From Streptococcus suis (GTDB taxonomy: Bacteria; Bacillota; Bacilli; Lactobacillales; Streptococcaceae), in contig NZ_POQQ01000050.1 of the NCBI RefSeq assembly GCF_002964575.1, positions 1 to 64,000 of the forward strand: a stretch of DNA of 64,000 nt. The letters are read 5' to 3'. Shown here in pieces: positions 27,177-35,480 of the stretch. Under the pieces are notes generated by a model, which was given only the letters and a program-made list of their open reading frames with translations, did not search any database and was not told the origin of the DNA. Numbering within the stretch: position 1 is the first letter of the stretch; the number at the start of each line of letters is the position of its first letter. Both the position numbers and the translations under genes were made by a program.

Positions 27177-27200
27177 AAAGCCTGGATTGCTCCAGACTTT
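27177..27200 (-). terminator. Terminator overlapping the importer operon stop
   Basis: On the minus strand GTCTGGA and TCCAGGC pair around GCAA, followed by TTTTAATA. The stem starts in the stop codon region of the ATPase gene. Confidence 0.75.
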
Positions 27201-27957
27201 AGTCAAACAACTTGTAATAATCTTCCAGCTTCATCTTGGATTTTTCCTCTGCTGTTTGGTCTTGAATAATCTGACCATTTTTCATGACAATCAAGCGATT
27301 GCCGTGACGGAGAGCATCTTCCATCTGGTGAGTGACCATGAGAGCCGTCATTCCCTTGGTCGCAATCAATTCATCTGTTAACTGCATCAAGGATTGGCTA
27401 GTCTTAGGGTCGAGAGCTGCAGTATGCTCATCCAAGAGCAGGAGTTCAGGCTGTTTCAAACTCGCCATCAACAAACTCAATGCCTGGCGTTGGCCACCTG
27501 ATAAGAGTCCTGCTGGCGTATCCAGATGTTTTTCCAGACCATTTCCCACTCTCGGCAGAAGCTGGGCAAATTCTTCGGTCTGTTGGGCCAATCTGCGTGG
27601 CACCAAGCCCCGTCCCTCGCCACGATACTTAGCGATAAGCAGGTTTTCTGCCACTGTCATCCGAGGAGCAGTTCCCATTTTAGGGTCTTGGAAGACACGG
27701 GCCAGATACTTGGCACGCTTTTCTGCAGGCCAATTGGTCACGTTCTCACCAAGAATATGGACCGAACCACTAGTCAAGGGCAAGGTTCCAGCAATAACAT
27801 TAAAGAGGGTTGACTTCCCAGCCCCATTGCCACCCAAAATGGTAATAAAATCACCTTGGTAGATAGTCAAATTGACATTGTCCAAAATCACACGTTCTTC
27901 ATCAAAACCGTTTGTCACCACCTTGGTGGCATTTTTTAATTCAACAATTGCTTTCAT
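27199..27957 (-). CDS. trpZ: ABC importer ATP-binding protein (TrpZ-like)
   Basis: 252 residues. Walker A GGNGAGKS, signature LSGGQRQA, Walker B LLLDEHTAALD and the switch His in VTHQ are visible. The Walker B-adjacent D-loop has DEHTAALD rather than DEPT, a known variant in this subfamily. With the permease and binding protein upstream it forms a type I amino-acid importer of the TrpXYZ type. It overlaps the permease gene by four bases (ATGA). The tryptophan T-box upstream of the operon is the reason for the symbol. Confidence 0.8.
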   Translation of the reverse strand: MKAIVELKNATKVVTNGFDEERVILDNVNLTIYQGDFITILGGNGAGKSTLFNVIAGTLPLTSGSVHILGENVTNWPAEKRAKYLARVFQDPKMGTAPRMTVAENLLIAKYRGEGRGLVPRRLAQQTEEFAQLLPRVGNGLEKHLDTPAGLLSGGQRQALSLLMASLKQPELLLLDEHTAALDPKTSQSLMQLTDELIATKGMTALMVTHQMEDALRHGNRLIVMKNGQIIQDQTAEEKSKMKLEDYYKLFD

Positions 27958-28820
27958 CGTGACAGGCTAGCTCCTTTCAAGACTTTATTTTTCAACTCAG
28001 GAACCATGAGGCAGACAGCCAAAATCATGGCTGAGAAGATACGGAGGTAGCTGGTATTGATACCGAGGGAAATAACCACCAAAATCAAGAACTGGTAGAA
28101 GATAGCTCCCACTGCAATGGCCAGGAAGCGTTCCAACATGGTCAGATTTCCATACAAGACCTCACCAATAATCAGACTAGCCATACCGACCACAATGACC
28201 CCAATACCACGCGACACATCCGCATAGCCTTCTTGTTGGGCAATCAAGGCACCAGCAAGTGCGATGATCCCATTTGAGAGGACTAAGCCTAATAATTCCA
28301 TGCGACTGGTATTGATACCAAAACTGCGAGCCATATCTGGATTATCCCCCGTTGCGATAAAGGCCTGCCCAAGTCGGGTATAAAGGAAGAACATCAAACA
28401 AGCAATGACTAGAGCAATGCTGCCCAAACCAAGCAAGAGACCATTCACCTGCTCTGAAAATGGAAGCAAATCCTGCAAGCGACTAGTATTTAACAAGCCT
28501 AAATTTGCCCGTCCCATGATAAAGAGAATAATGGAGTGACAGGAAGACATGACCAAGATACCTGCCAATAGAGTAGGAATTTTTCCCTTGGTATAGAGCA
28601 AGCCTGTGACCAAACCTGCCAAGCAACCTGCCAAAACGGCTGCCAGCGTTGCCATGATAGGATGAACTCCCTGTGTCAGCAGGGTCACTGCAACTGCTCC
28701 TCCCAGTGGAAATGAGCCCTCTGTCGTCATATCTGGGAAATTCAAAATCCGAAAGGTGACAAATATTCCCATTCCTAGTACAGCCCATAAGAGAGCCTGT
28801 GAAACTGTTGATACAATCAT
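27954..28820 (-). CDS. trpY: ABC importer permease (TrpY-like)
   Basis: 288 residues, about eight hydrophobic segments in the arrangement of BPD_transp_2 (LivH/YtrF-like) permeases. Signature segments are NFPDMTTEGSFPLGGAVAVTL near the N-terminus and SNGIIALAGALIAQQEGYADVSRGIGVIVVG in the middle, where a coupling helix with the ATPase is expected. It lies 14 bases after the binding-protein gene. Tryptophan specificity is inferred from the T-box. Confidence 0.82.
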   Translation of the reverse strand: MIVSTVSQALLWAVLGMGIFVTFRILNFPDMTTEGSFPLGGAVAVTLLTQGVHPIMATLAAVLAGCLAGLVTGLLYTKGKIPTLLAGILVMSSCHSIILFIMGRANLGLLNTSRLQDLLPFSEQVNGLLLGLGSIALVIACLMFFLYTRLGQAFIATGDNPDMARSFGINTSRMELLGLVLSNGIIALAGALIAQQEGYADVSRGIGVIVVGMASLIIGEVLYGNLTMLERFLAIAVGAIFYQFLILVVISLGINTSYLRIFSAMILAVCLMVPELKNKVLKGASLSR

Positions 28821-28834
28821 AACTTTCCTTTGTC

Positions 28835-29836
28835 TTATTCAATAACCTTGCTTGCCTGATTGATTATATCATCTGACAAGGTAATTCCTAATTCTTTAGC
28901 AACTTTCTGGTTGACCACAATAGTACCTTCATTGAAGATTTGTACTGGTGTATCCCCTGGATTTGCACCGTCTAAGATTTTCGCAGCCATTTTACCAGTT
29001 GCCACACCTAAATCATATTGGCTAAGAGTTACAGATGCGATACCGCCGCCCTCTACCATGTCTTCTACACTGGTGAAAATCGGAGTTTTGGTTTTATTGG
29101 CCACAGAGACGACAGTTGAAAATGCTGAGGCAACTGTGTTGTCTACTGGTGTGAAGAGTACATCTGCCTTGCTGGTTGCTACTTCTACTGTAGAAGCCAA
29201 TTCATTACTTGAAGCCACTGCATACTCCAGAACAGTATAGCCAGCCTCTTCCGCTGCAGCCTTAAATTCTGCTACTTGAATTTTTGAATTGTCTTCGTTA
29301 GAAGAATAGAGGACACCGATTGTTTTTGCATCTGGTGTGATTTCTTTGATGAGAGAAACAGCGTCTGCAACTGGTGTTTGGTCAGATACCCCTGTGATGT
29401 TGCCACCAGGATTTTTCAAGTCTGTCACCAAGTTTGCACCAACTGGGTCTGTTACAGCTCCCATGATGATTGGTAACTCTGTCGTCGCATTTGCCAAACC
29501 TTGTGCAGCAGGTGTTGCAATCCCAATCAAAAGCTCATTGCCATTGTCCACCAATTTTTTACTCATGGTCTGAACTTGAGACTGGTCAGCCTCAGCATTC
29601 ATAAAATCAATCTCCAGATTGTCTGTTGTTGAATAACCACCTTCTTCTAGTCCGGCCTTGATTCCCTTGTAAATCTCATCTAGTGAATCATGGGTCACAA
29701 ACTGCAGAACACCAATTTTAACTTTTTCAGAGCTAGCAGACTGACTGCTCTGCTCTTTTTGCGTCATAAACAGGGCAGCAACCACCATCACAGTAAGGGC
29801 AATAATTGTAGCAAGTAAGTTTTTATTTTTTAACAT
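28835..29836 (-). CDS. trpX: ABC importer substrate-binding protein (TrpX-like), membrane-anchored
   Basis: 333 residues of the ABC_sub_bind family. A hydrophobic N-terminus (about residues 8-24) lacks a lipobox Cys; the mature start is KEQSSQSASSEK-like. The protein is therefore expected to stay anchored by its signal rather than as a lipoprotein. Family signatures are IGVLQFVTHDSLDEI and IASVTLSQYDLG. I start at ATG 29836, with AGGAG seven bases upstream; the earlier ATG at 29842 is too close to that site. It is first in an operon controlled by a tryptophan T-box. Confidence 0.82.
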   Translation of the reverse strand: MLKNKNLLATIIALTVMVVAALFMTQKEQSSQSASSEKVKIGVLQFVTHDSLDEIYKGIKAGLEEGGYSTTDNLEIDFMNAEADQSQVQTMSKKLVDNGNELLIGIATPAAQGLANATTELPIIMGAVTDPVGANLVTDLKNPGGNITGVSDQTPVADAVSLIKEITPDAKTIGVLYSSNEDNSKIQVAEFKAAAEEAGYTVLEYAVASSNELASTVEVATSKADVLFTPVDNTVASAFSTVVSVANKTKTPIFTSVEDMVEGGGIASVTLSQYDLGVATGKMAAKILDGANPGDTPVQIFNEGTIVVNQKVAKELGITLSDDIINQASKVIE

Positions 29837-30007
29837 ATTCATTCTCCTTTAAAATACACACTATCCAATCTCTACGTCTTCACTATTTTATTCCACCATC
29901 GCCATCGTTTCATTTTGATTACCTCGTATTATCTACCATAGTCAAAGTAGAATGTCATTATCTGTATACCGTTTTTTCAATTAAACTACAATCTACAAAG
30001 ACAAGGA

Positions 30008-30044
30008 AAAGCCCCCGCATACTGAAAAACAGTATGCGAGGGCG
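30008..30044 (-). terminator. Terminator of the T-box leader
   Basis: On the minus strand GCCCTCGCATACTG and CAGTATGCGGGGGC pair around TTTTT, followed by TTTTCC. It is the conditional terminator that competes with the antiterminator carrying the T-box sequence. Confidence 0.85.
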
Positions 30045-30221
30045 TCAATGACACGGTGCCACCTCACTTATGGGAATTGTCTAGAATCCTCCCATATCTC
30101 ATCTCCTCTAACAAGGAGTTGCACTGTAAGGTGTGCGGACCGAACTATCATTGTTTTAAGTTCATTTGCGTGACTGTTTGGACTAATTACTCAAAGTAAG
30201 TTACAGCAAACAATCATTGTG

Positions 30222-30315
30222 AATTTAGGGCATTTTAGGACTAGGCAGTCGGGTGAAGGCAGTACTGGTGGTACGGCAAGACCGACTAACGACGTCATAA
30301 AATAGACATAAATGC
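30222..30315 (-). repeat. Diverged BOX-like element inside the T-box leader
   Basis: Read on the minus strand, GCATTTATGTCTATTTTATG then ACGTCGTTAGTC and CTTGCC follow the left end of the short copy at 26930-27030. TGCCTAGTCCTAAAATGCCC then TAAATTC follow its right end. The length of 94 bases is close to that of the short copy. It starts a few bases after the closing strand of Stem I. Confidence 0.6.
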
Positions 30316-30408
30316 ACATCAGCCCATTTCATAAAACTCCGCCACCTGTTCTCAGCACCACAGGCTCCCTGAAGACTTCTGCTTTACTACTTCTTCTGAT
30401 TACAGACG

Positions 30409-30437
30409 ATTATACGGCATCCCAAAGACTTTGTCAA
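30409..30437 (-). promoter_or_regulatory. Consensus promoter of the trpXYZ operon
   Basis: On the minus strand TTGACA (30432-30437), a 17-base spacer and TATAAT (30409-30414). Both hexamers match the sigma-A consensus exactly. Transcription would start near 30402, at the base of T-box Stem I. Confidence 0.85.
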
Positions 30438-30512
30438 GACTTTTGATTAAATTTTCTGAAAATTTTTCCTAACCTACTCTGTCCCCTTCATCAAAAAGTC
30501 ACTGATTTATGG

Positions 30513-30518
30513 TATACT
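30513..30518 (+). promoter_or_regulatory. Extended -10 of the fbpA promoter
   Basis: TATACT preceded by TATGG gives an extended -10 (TGn TATACT). No clear -35. It lies about 35 bases before the fbpA start. Confidence 0.5.
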
Positions 30519-30552
30519 AGACTGAGTTAAAGCGATTAGAAAGAGGAAAACC

Positions 30553-32211
30553 ATGTCTTTTGACGGATTTTTTTTACATCACATGACGGCTGAATTACAG
30601 GCCAATTTAGAAGGTGGGCGGATTCAGAAAATCAACCAGCCCTTTGAGCAGGAAATTGTCCTGAACATCCGCAGCAACCGTCAGAGCCATAAGTTGCTCC
30701 TGTCCGCCCATTCAGTTTTCGGGCGGGTCCAGCTGACTCAATCGGACTTTACCAATCCAAAGGTCCCCAATACCTTTACCATGATTCTGCGGAAATACTT
30801 GCAGGGTGCCATTATCGAGGACATTCGTCAGTTGGACAATGACCGCATCTTAGAATTTTCCGTGTCCAACAAGGATGAGATTGGCGACCATATCCAAGCT
30901 ACCTTGATTGTGGAAATCATGGGCAAGCACAGCAATATCATCTTGGTAGATAAGTCTGAACAGAAAATTATCGAGGCTATCAAGCACGTTGGTTTCTCGC
31001 AAAATTCCTACCGAACCATTTTGCCAGGCTCCACCTACATTCGTCCACCGGAGACGCATTCTCTCAATCCTTACACGGTATCTGACGAAAAATTGTTTGA
31101 AATCTTATCGACTCAGGAACTGAGTCCAAAAAATCTCCAACAGTCCTTTCAAGGTTTGGGTCGGGATACGGCTTCTGAATTGACCAGTCATTTGCAGTCA
31201 GACCGCCTGAAGAACTTCCGTGCCTTTTTTGACCAAGCAACACAACCTAGCCTGACAGACAAGTCCTATGCTGCTCTGCCATTTGCCAATAGCCCTGAAA
31301 ACCAGCCACACTTTGCGAGCCTGAGCAGTCTGCTGGACTTCTACTATCAGGACAAGGCGGAGCGGGATCGGGTGGCCCAGCAGGCCAATGAGCTGATCAA
31401 GCGGGTCGCCAGTGAGCTGGAGAAGAATCGCAAGAAGCTGGTCAAGCAGGAGCAGGAATTGGCGGATACGGAGACTGCGGAGTTGGTGCGGCAAAAGGGC
31501 GAGCTCTTGACCACCTATCTGCATCAGGTGCCCAATGACCAGCCAAGTGTGCGGTTAGACAACTACTATACGGGCCAGGAGCTGGAAATTGAGTTGGATG
31601 TGGCTTTGACGCCTAGCCAAAATGCCCAACGTTACTTCAAGAAGTACCAGAAACTCAAGGAGGCGGTCAAGCACCTGACCAACTTGATTGAGGAGACCAA
31701 GGCAACCATTGTCTATCTGGAGTCCGTTGACACCATGCTGGGACAGGCAAGTCTAGCAGAAATCAACGAAATCCGTGAGGAGTTGATTGAAACAGGCTAC
31801 CTCAAGCGTCGCCACCGTGAGAAAATCCACAAGCGTCAGAAACCTGAGCGATACTTGGCGACGGACGGGAAGACCATTATTCTGGTTGGAAAAAATAACC
31901 TGCAAAATGATGAATTGACCTTCAAAATGGCTAAAAAGGGCGAACTTTGGTTCCACGCTAAAGACATTCCAGGCAGTCATGTGGTTATCACAGATAACTT
32001 GGACCCCAGCGACGAAGTCAAGACAGACGCTGCTGAACTAGCCGCCTACTTCTCCAAGGCAAGGCATTCTAACTTGGTTCAAGTCGATATGATTGAATCC
32101 AAGAAGCTCCATAAACCAACAGGTGGCAAGCCAGGTTTTGTGACCTACCGCGGTCAGAAAACCCTCCGTGTCACCCCAACTGAAGACAAAATAAAATCCA
32201 TGAAAATCTAG
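30553..32211 (+). CDS. fbpA: NFACT family Rqc2/RqcH protein, fibronectin-binding protein homologue
   Basis: 552 residues. The NFACT-N domain is followed by a long coiled-coil (about residues 270-435) and the NFACT-R domain with DGKTIILVGKNNLQNDELTF and WFHAKDIPGSHVVI. Family members recruit Ala-tRNA to stalled large ribosomal subunits to add C-terminal Ala tails for ribosome quality control. In streptococci the same protein (Fbps, PavA) is also reported on the surface binding fibronectin, without a signal peptide; none is seen here. AAGAGGAAA precedes the ATG. Confidence 0.92.
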   Translation: MSFDGFFLHHMTAELQANLEGGRIQKINQPFEQEIVLNIRSNRQSHKLLLSAHSVFGRVQLTQSDFTNPKVPNTFTMILRKYLQGAIIEDIRQLDNDRILEFSVSNKDEIGDHIQATLIVEIMGKHSNIILVDKSEQKIIEAIKHVGFSQNSYRTILPGSTYIRPPETHSLNPYTVSDEKLFEILSTQELSPKNLQQSFQGLGRDTASELTSHLQSDRLKNFRAFFDQATQPSLTDKSYAALPFANSPENQPHFASLSSLLDFYYQDKAERDRVAQQANELIKRVASELEKNRKKLVKQEQELADTETAELVRQKGELLTTYLHQVPNDQPSVRLDNYYTGQELEIELDVALTPSQNAQRYFKKYQKLKEAVKHLTNLIEETKATIVYLESVDTMLGQASLAEINEIREELIETGYLKRRHREKIHKRQKPERYLATDGKTIILVGKNNLQNDELTFKMAKKGELWFHAKDIPGSHVVITDNLDPSDEVKTDAAELAAYFSKARHSNLVQVDMIESKKLHKPTGGKPGFVTYRGQKTLRVTPTEDKIKSMKI

Positions 32212-32227
32212 TTCATGGATTTTTTTG
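32193..32227 (+). terminator. Terminator overlapping the fbpA stop codon
   Basis: AAAATCCATGAA pairs with TTCATGGATTTT around ATCTAG, followed by a T run. The stop codon TAG lies in the loop. Confidence 0.8.
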
Positions 32228-32237
32228 CTACTTATAA

Positions 32238-32954
32238 CTACTCCGCCTTATCAATATCTTCTCTAATTTCCTTAGCATTGAACTTAGCAAACAGATACTG
32301 GCGGTCCTGAACTGGAAAGCGTTGATCCAGCTGATCGACTGGGCCAACCTCGATATTTCCTTGTGAAATGATATAGTCCATGACATGACCCCCAAAGGTC
32401 AAATCGTCTGAGATAAAATGCAAATGATAACCTGCCACACTGACACCATGGAAAATCTCTGGTGTCCAAATACCAACAATAGTACCCGAAATGTTCTCAG
32501 CGGTATACTCAGGCTGACGACTAGCCACCTCCGCAAAGCGAACATCCGAAGCCGATTTAGGAATCATACGGACATGCATCCGTGAAAACGTCCCTTTGAT
32601 TTTGATAGAACGAAAAAGATTTTCTCCATCATAATAGGATTCAATCCGCTGGTGCAATTCATCGCTAGTCATTTCAAAGCGTTGTTTAAAAATCACTTCT
32701 GCTTCATGGAAAATAACCGCCGCATAGGGAACCTTCATATCGGCAGGAACTTCAACCACTTCTGGTTTCTCCCCTGCTCCCTTGGCCTGATAGGCCTTTC
32801 CATCTAAAACAATCAGCTCACCGTCAATAGAGTCCAGGGTTCCCAAACCCAAATCACCATGTTCCAACAATTCACCAACTGTCAAAGATCCTCCGTAAAG
32901 TCCTGCCATCAAGGCACCGAGTGTATTGTATTGAAATAATCGCTTTACTTGCAT
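32238..32954 (-). CDS. budA: Alpha-acetolactate decarboxylase
   Basis: 238 residues. Converts alpha-acetolactate to acetoin. Family features are LFQYNTLGALMAGLYGGSLT at the N-terminus, then GTLDSIDGELIVLDGKAYQ. The zinc ligands are probably in GYHLHFISDDLTFGGHVMDY, where two His are spaced HxH with a third downstream. It is last in an operon with the AI-2E permease and TPR genes, three bases after the TPR stop codon. Confidence 0.9.
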   Translation of the reverse strand: MQVKRLFQYNTLGALMAGLYGGSLTVGELLEHGDLGLGTLDSIDGELIVLDGKAYQAKGAGEKPEVVEVPADMKVPYAAVIFHEAEVIFKQRFEMTSDELHQRIESYYDGENLFRSIKIKGTFSRMHVRMIPKSASDVRFAEVASRQPEYTAENISGTIVGIWTPEIFHGVSVAGYHLHFISDDLTFGGHVMDYIISQGNIEVGPVDQLDQRFPVQDRQYLFAKFNAKEIREDIDKAE

Positions 32955-32957
32955 AAC

Positions 32958-34187
32958 CTACTCTTCATTTAAAAATTCTTGCATAGCCAAGTCATCTGGC
33001 ACCAACTGGATATAACGATTTGCCTGCTCTCTTGCCTGATCCAAATAACCAAGCTGGCGCAAAAGGGCTACATAATCTGCCAGAAACTCTGGGTTTTCCG
33101 CTAAATCCCCAGCTAATTCCTCATAGAAAGCAAGGGCTTCTTCTTCCCTTTCCAATGCCTGATAGGCCTTTGCTACATTCCAACGCGCCAAGACATTCTC
33201 AACCTCTTCATCAATGAGGGTAAGAACTTCGTCATAGCGTTCCTGCTCAAGATATAAATTGGACAAGCGCAGAGCTAGTTCATTACTATCATCTGCCACC
33301 TCTTTTGCCTGAAGCAGATAGTCTTCAGCAGCCTCCACATCATGCAATTCATAGGCATACTGGGAAGCCTGAAGCAAGAGATTGGCATCAAAGTCATTTT
33401 TCGCCAAACCTTTTTCCGTCATGGCCAAGGCTTCTTCAATCTTATGCTCTGCATGGAGAGATTGGGCATAGGCATATTCATAGCCCTCAAAATCAGGATT
33501 GATGGTATCCAGTTGCTTGAAGTAGAGATTGGCCTTTTGGTATTCTTCTCGTTCAAATAGCAGAGCAGCCAATTCAAAAACAGTCTGATCATCGTATTCC
33601 AACTCAACAGCCTTTTCCAAAAATTCAATGGCCGCTTCAAATTTCCCCAAACTTGCATAGGCAAGCCCAATTCGCTGATAGGTCGAAACCCCTGTTAATT
33701 CGTAGATTTCACGATTATCCATCTGGGCATAGTAGGAAATAGCCTCCTTAAAATATTCCAATTCCATGTCCAATTCCGCCAAGCCAAAGAGGATAATGGG
33801 TTCATCTGATAAGTGACTGGCTTCTAGCAATTTTTCACGCGCCACATCTGACAATCCTTCCGCCTGATACAAGTCTGCCTTGACCAACAAGGCTTCCACA
33901 TAGGCAGGACTGTCTTCTGAGATTTCCTCCAAATAAGCAAAGGCTTCTTCGACCAAACCATCTTCAAAAGCAATCTGAGCCAGATTGAGGACTACCTCAG
34001 GATAGGTTTCCTTGAGCTGATCATAGATTTGTGCAGCCTGGGGGAAAAAACCAATACTTTCCAGATAGGCAGCCAAGGACAAAAGTGTGTCATTGTCATC
34101 TTCTGCCAAGGCCCGCTTGAAATACTTATCTGCCTTGGCTAAATCCTGCTGGTCCAAACAAGCCAACATTTTTTCACTATTGTTCAT
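32958..34187 (-). CDS. TPR-repeat protein
   Basis: 409 residues built almost entirely of tetratricopeptide-type helical repeats, rich in Ala, Glu and Leu (for example ALAEDDNDTLLSLAAYLESI and GVSTYQRIGLAYASLGKFEA). No signal peptide or membrane segment. I place the start at the ATG at 34187 (MNNSEKMLACLDQQDLAKA); a longer open frame exists upstream but runs inside the permease gene. The start overlaps the end of that gene by 11 bases. Streptococcal homologues are of unknown function; a scaffolding role is likely. Confidence 0.82.
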   Translation of the reverse strand: MNNSEKMLACLDQQDLAKADKYFKRALAEDDNDTLLSLAAYLESIGFFPQAAQIYDQLKETYPEVVLNLAQIAFEDGLVEEAFAYLEEISEDSPAYVEALLVKADLYQAEGLSDVAREKLLEASHLSDEPIILFGLAELDMELEYFKEAISYYAQMDNREIYELTGVSTYQRIGLAYASLGKFEAAIEFLEKAVELEYDDQTVFELAALLFEREEYQKANLYFKQLDTINPDFEGYEYAYAQSLHAEHKIEEALAMTEKGLAKNDFDANLLLQASQYAYELHDVEAAEDYLLQAKEVADDSNELALRLSNLYLEQERYDEVLTLIDEEVENVLARWNVAKAYQALEREEEALAFYEELAGDLAENPEFLADYVALLRQLGYLDQAREQANRYIQLVPDDLAMQEFLNEE

Positions 34188-35346
34188 GAACTTCTTCAGT
34201 TTCTCCTTCTTTTTCATATAGACCACTGTAGACCTTATACCATTCAAATACAGCCTTGACCAAGACCTTAATAGAAGCATAGATTGGAATACCTAGCAGA
34301 ACCCCCAGTACCCCATACATCTGACCTGCCGTCAACAAGACAAACAAAATGGTAATGGGGTGGATACTCAAAGAGCTACCTATAATGAGCGGGGTCACGA
34401 AACGACCTTCTATGGTTTGCTCTACCATAAAGACAATCAAGACCTTGACCAACATCACAGGTCCAGCAATCAAACCGAGTACAACGGCTGGAATCATGGC
34501 TAAGAACGAGCCCAGGTAAGGTATCAGATTGAGGAAACCGGCCATAACACCCAAGGTGATAGGATAGCTTAAACCAATTACCGAGAACATAAAGGAGAAC
34601 ATAAGGGCAACAATGATGGCCACCGTTACTTGCCCTCGCACATAGTTTGCCAATTGACTATTGACATCTGTCAAAACCTTGCTGACGGATGAACGCCATT
34701 TAGTTGGCAAATACTGGGTGACATGACCATTCAAATGCTGACCATCTCGTAAGAGGTAGAAGAGAATGAAAGGCATAATCAAGATGGCCACGATAATCTG
34801 TGAGGCCGTTGAAATCAAGCTACTAGCCCAGTTAACCGCACTGGAAGAAAATTTCTGTGCATAGGAAACAATTTGGTCATTGACCTTATTCAATATTTCC
34901 AAAGCCGTTGGGCGAAACTGTTCAAATTGCTCATTTTCCAACAAGGTTGTCACTTGACCTTCAAGCTTCTGAATATTAGATGGAAGATTCTGGGCGAAAG
35001 AAACCACCTGCCCTTGAATACTTGGAATGGCCACCGCCAAGCCCCAAACCAAAAGCATACCAATCAATACAAATAATACCGAAATGGCAGCTGTCCGTGA
35101 AATTTTATATTTCTCCAACCAATCTACAATCGGATTTAAGAGGTAGTATAACAGGCCCGTCAACAACATAGGCAAGAGAATAATTTCAATAAAACTCCCA
35201 ATGGGCTTCAGTAAAAAGCTGACCTTGGTAAATACAAAAACGGTCAATAAGACCAACAAGGTCACTAGGAAAAATGTAACAGCCTGGTTGTTCACAAACC
35301 ACTTAAAAAACCAGGACATTCTAAATCGTTGATTCTGCTCATCCAT
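34177..35346 (-). CDS. AI-2E family membrane protein
   Basis: 389 residues, about eight membrane segments, and the family core NLIPYLGSFLAMIPAVVLGL plus VKVLIVFMVEQTIEGRFVTP and PLIIGSSLSIHPITIL. AI-2E (PerM/UPF0118) proteins include the E. coli AI-2 exporter TqsA and sodium/proton antiporters, so the substrate is not defined. It heads a three-gene operon with the TPR protein and acetolactate decarboxylase. Confidence 0.85.
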   Translation of the reverse strand: MDEQNQRFRMSWFFKWFVNNQAVTFFLVTLLVLLTVFVFTKVSFLLKPIGSFIEIILLPMLLTGLLYYLLNPIVDWLEKYKISRTAAISVLFVLIGMLLVWGLAVAIPSIQGQVVSFAQNLPSNIQKLEGQVTTLLENEQFEQFRPTALEILNKVNDQIVSYAQKFSSSAVNWASSLISTASQIIVAILIMPFILFYLLRDGQHLNGHVTQYLPTKWRSSVSKVLTDVNSQLANYVRGQVTVAIIVALMFSFMFSVIGLSYPITLGVMAGFLNLIPYLGSFLAMIPAVVLGLIAGPVMLVKVLIVFMVEQTIEGRFVTPLIIGSSLSIHPITILFVLLTAGQMYGVLGVLLGIPIYASIKVLVKAVFEWYKVYSGLYEKEGETEEVHEQ

Positions 35347-35445
35347 ATCAATCGCTCCTCATTCTTTTTCTCTATTGTATCATTTAATAGGCTATTTTAG
35401 ATAAATGAACTATAGGATTTCTCAGCCTTTGCAGGAAAAATATGG

Positions 35446-35451
35446 TATAAT
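35446..35451 (+). promoter_or_regulatory. Extended -10 of the lactonase gene
   Basis: TATAAT preceded by TATGG, about 30 bases before the lactonase ATG. No clear -35 hexamer. Confidence 0.55.
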
Positions 35452-35480
35452 TTTAGCAATCATGTTCAAAGGAGATAGCC

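Larger units (their letters stand above)
30003..30402 (-). promoter_or_regulatory. T-box leader, tryptophan-specific, for the trpXYZ operon
   Basis: Minus-strand features, 5' to 3': a Stem I base ATCAG (30396-30400) pairing with CTGAT (30318-30322); the specifier codon TGG (30324-30326) after GAAA; the T-box sequence GAGGTGGCACCGTG (30052-30065); and the terminator hairpin at 30008-30044. The bulge TGGC matches a tRNA with G at the discriminator, as in tRNA-Trp. The leader is about 400 bases, longer than usual, because a BOX-like block lies between Stem I and the antiterminator. Confidence 0.88.
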
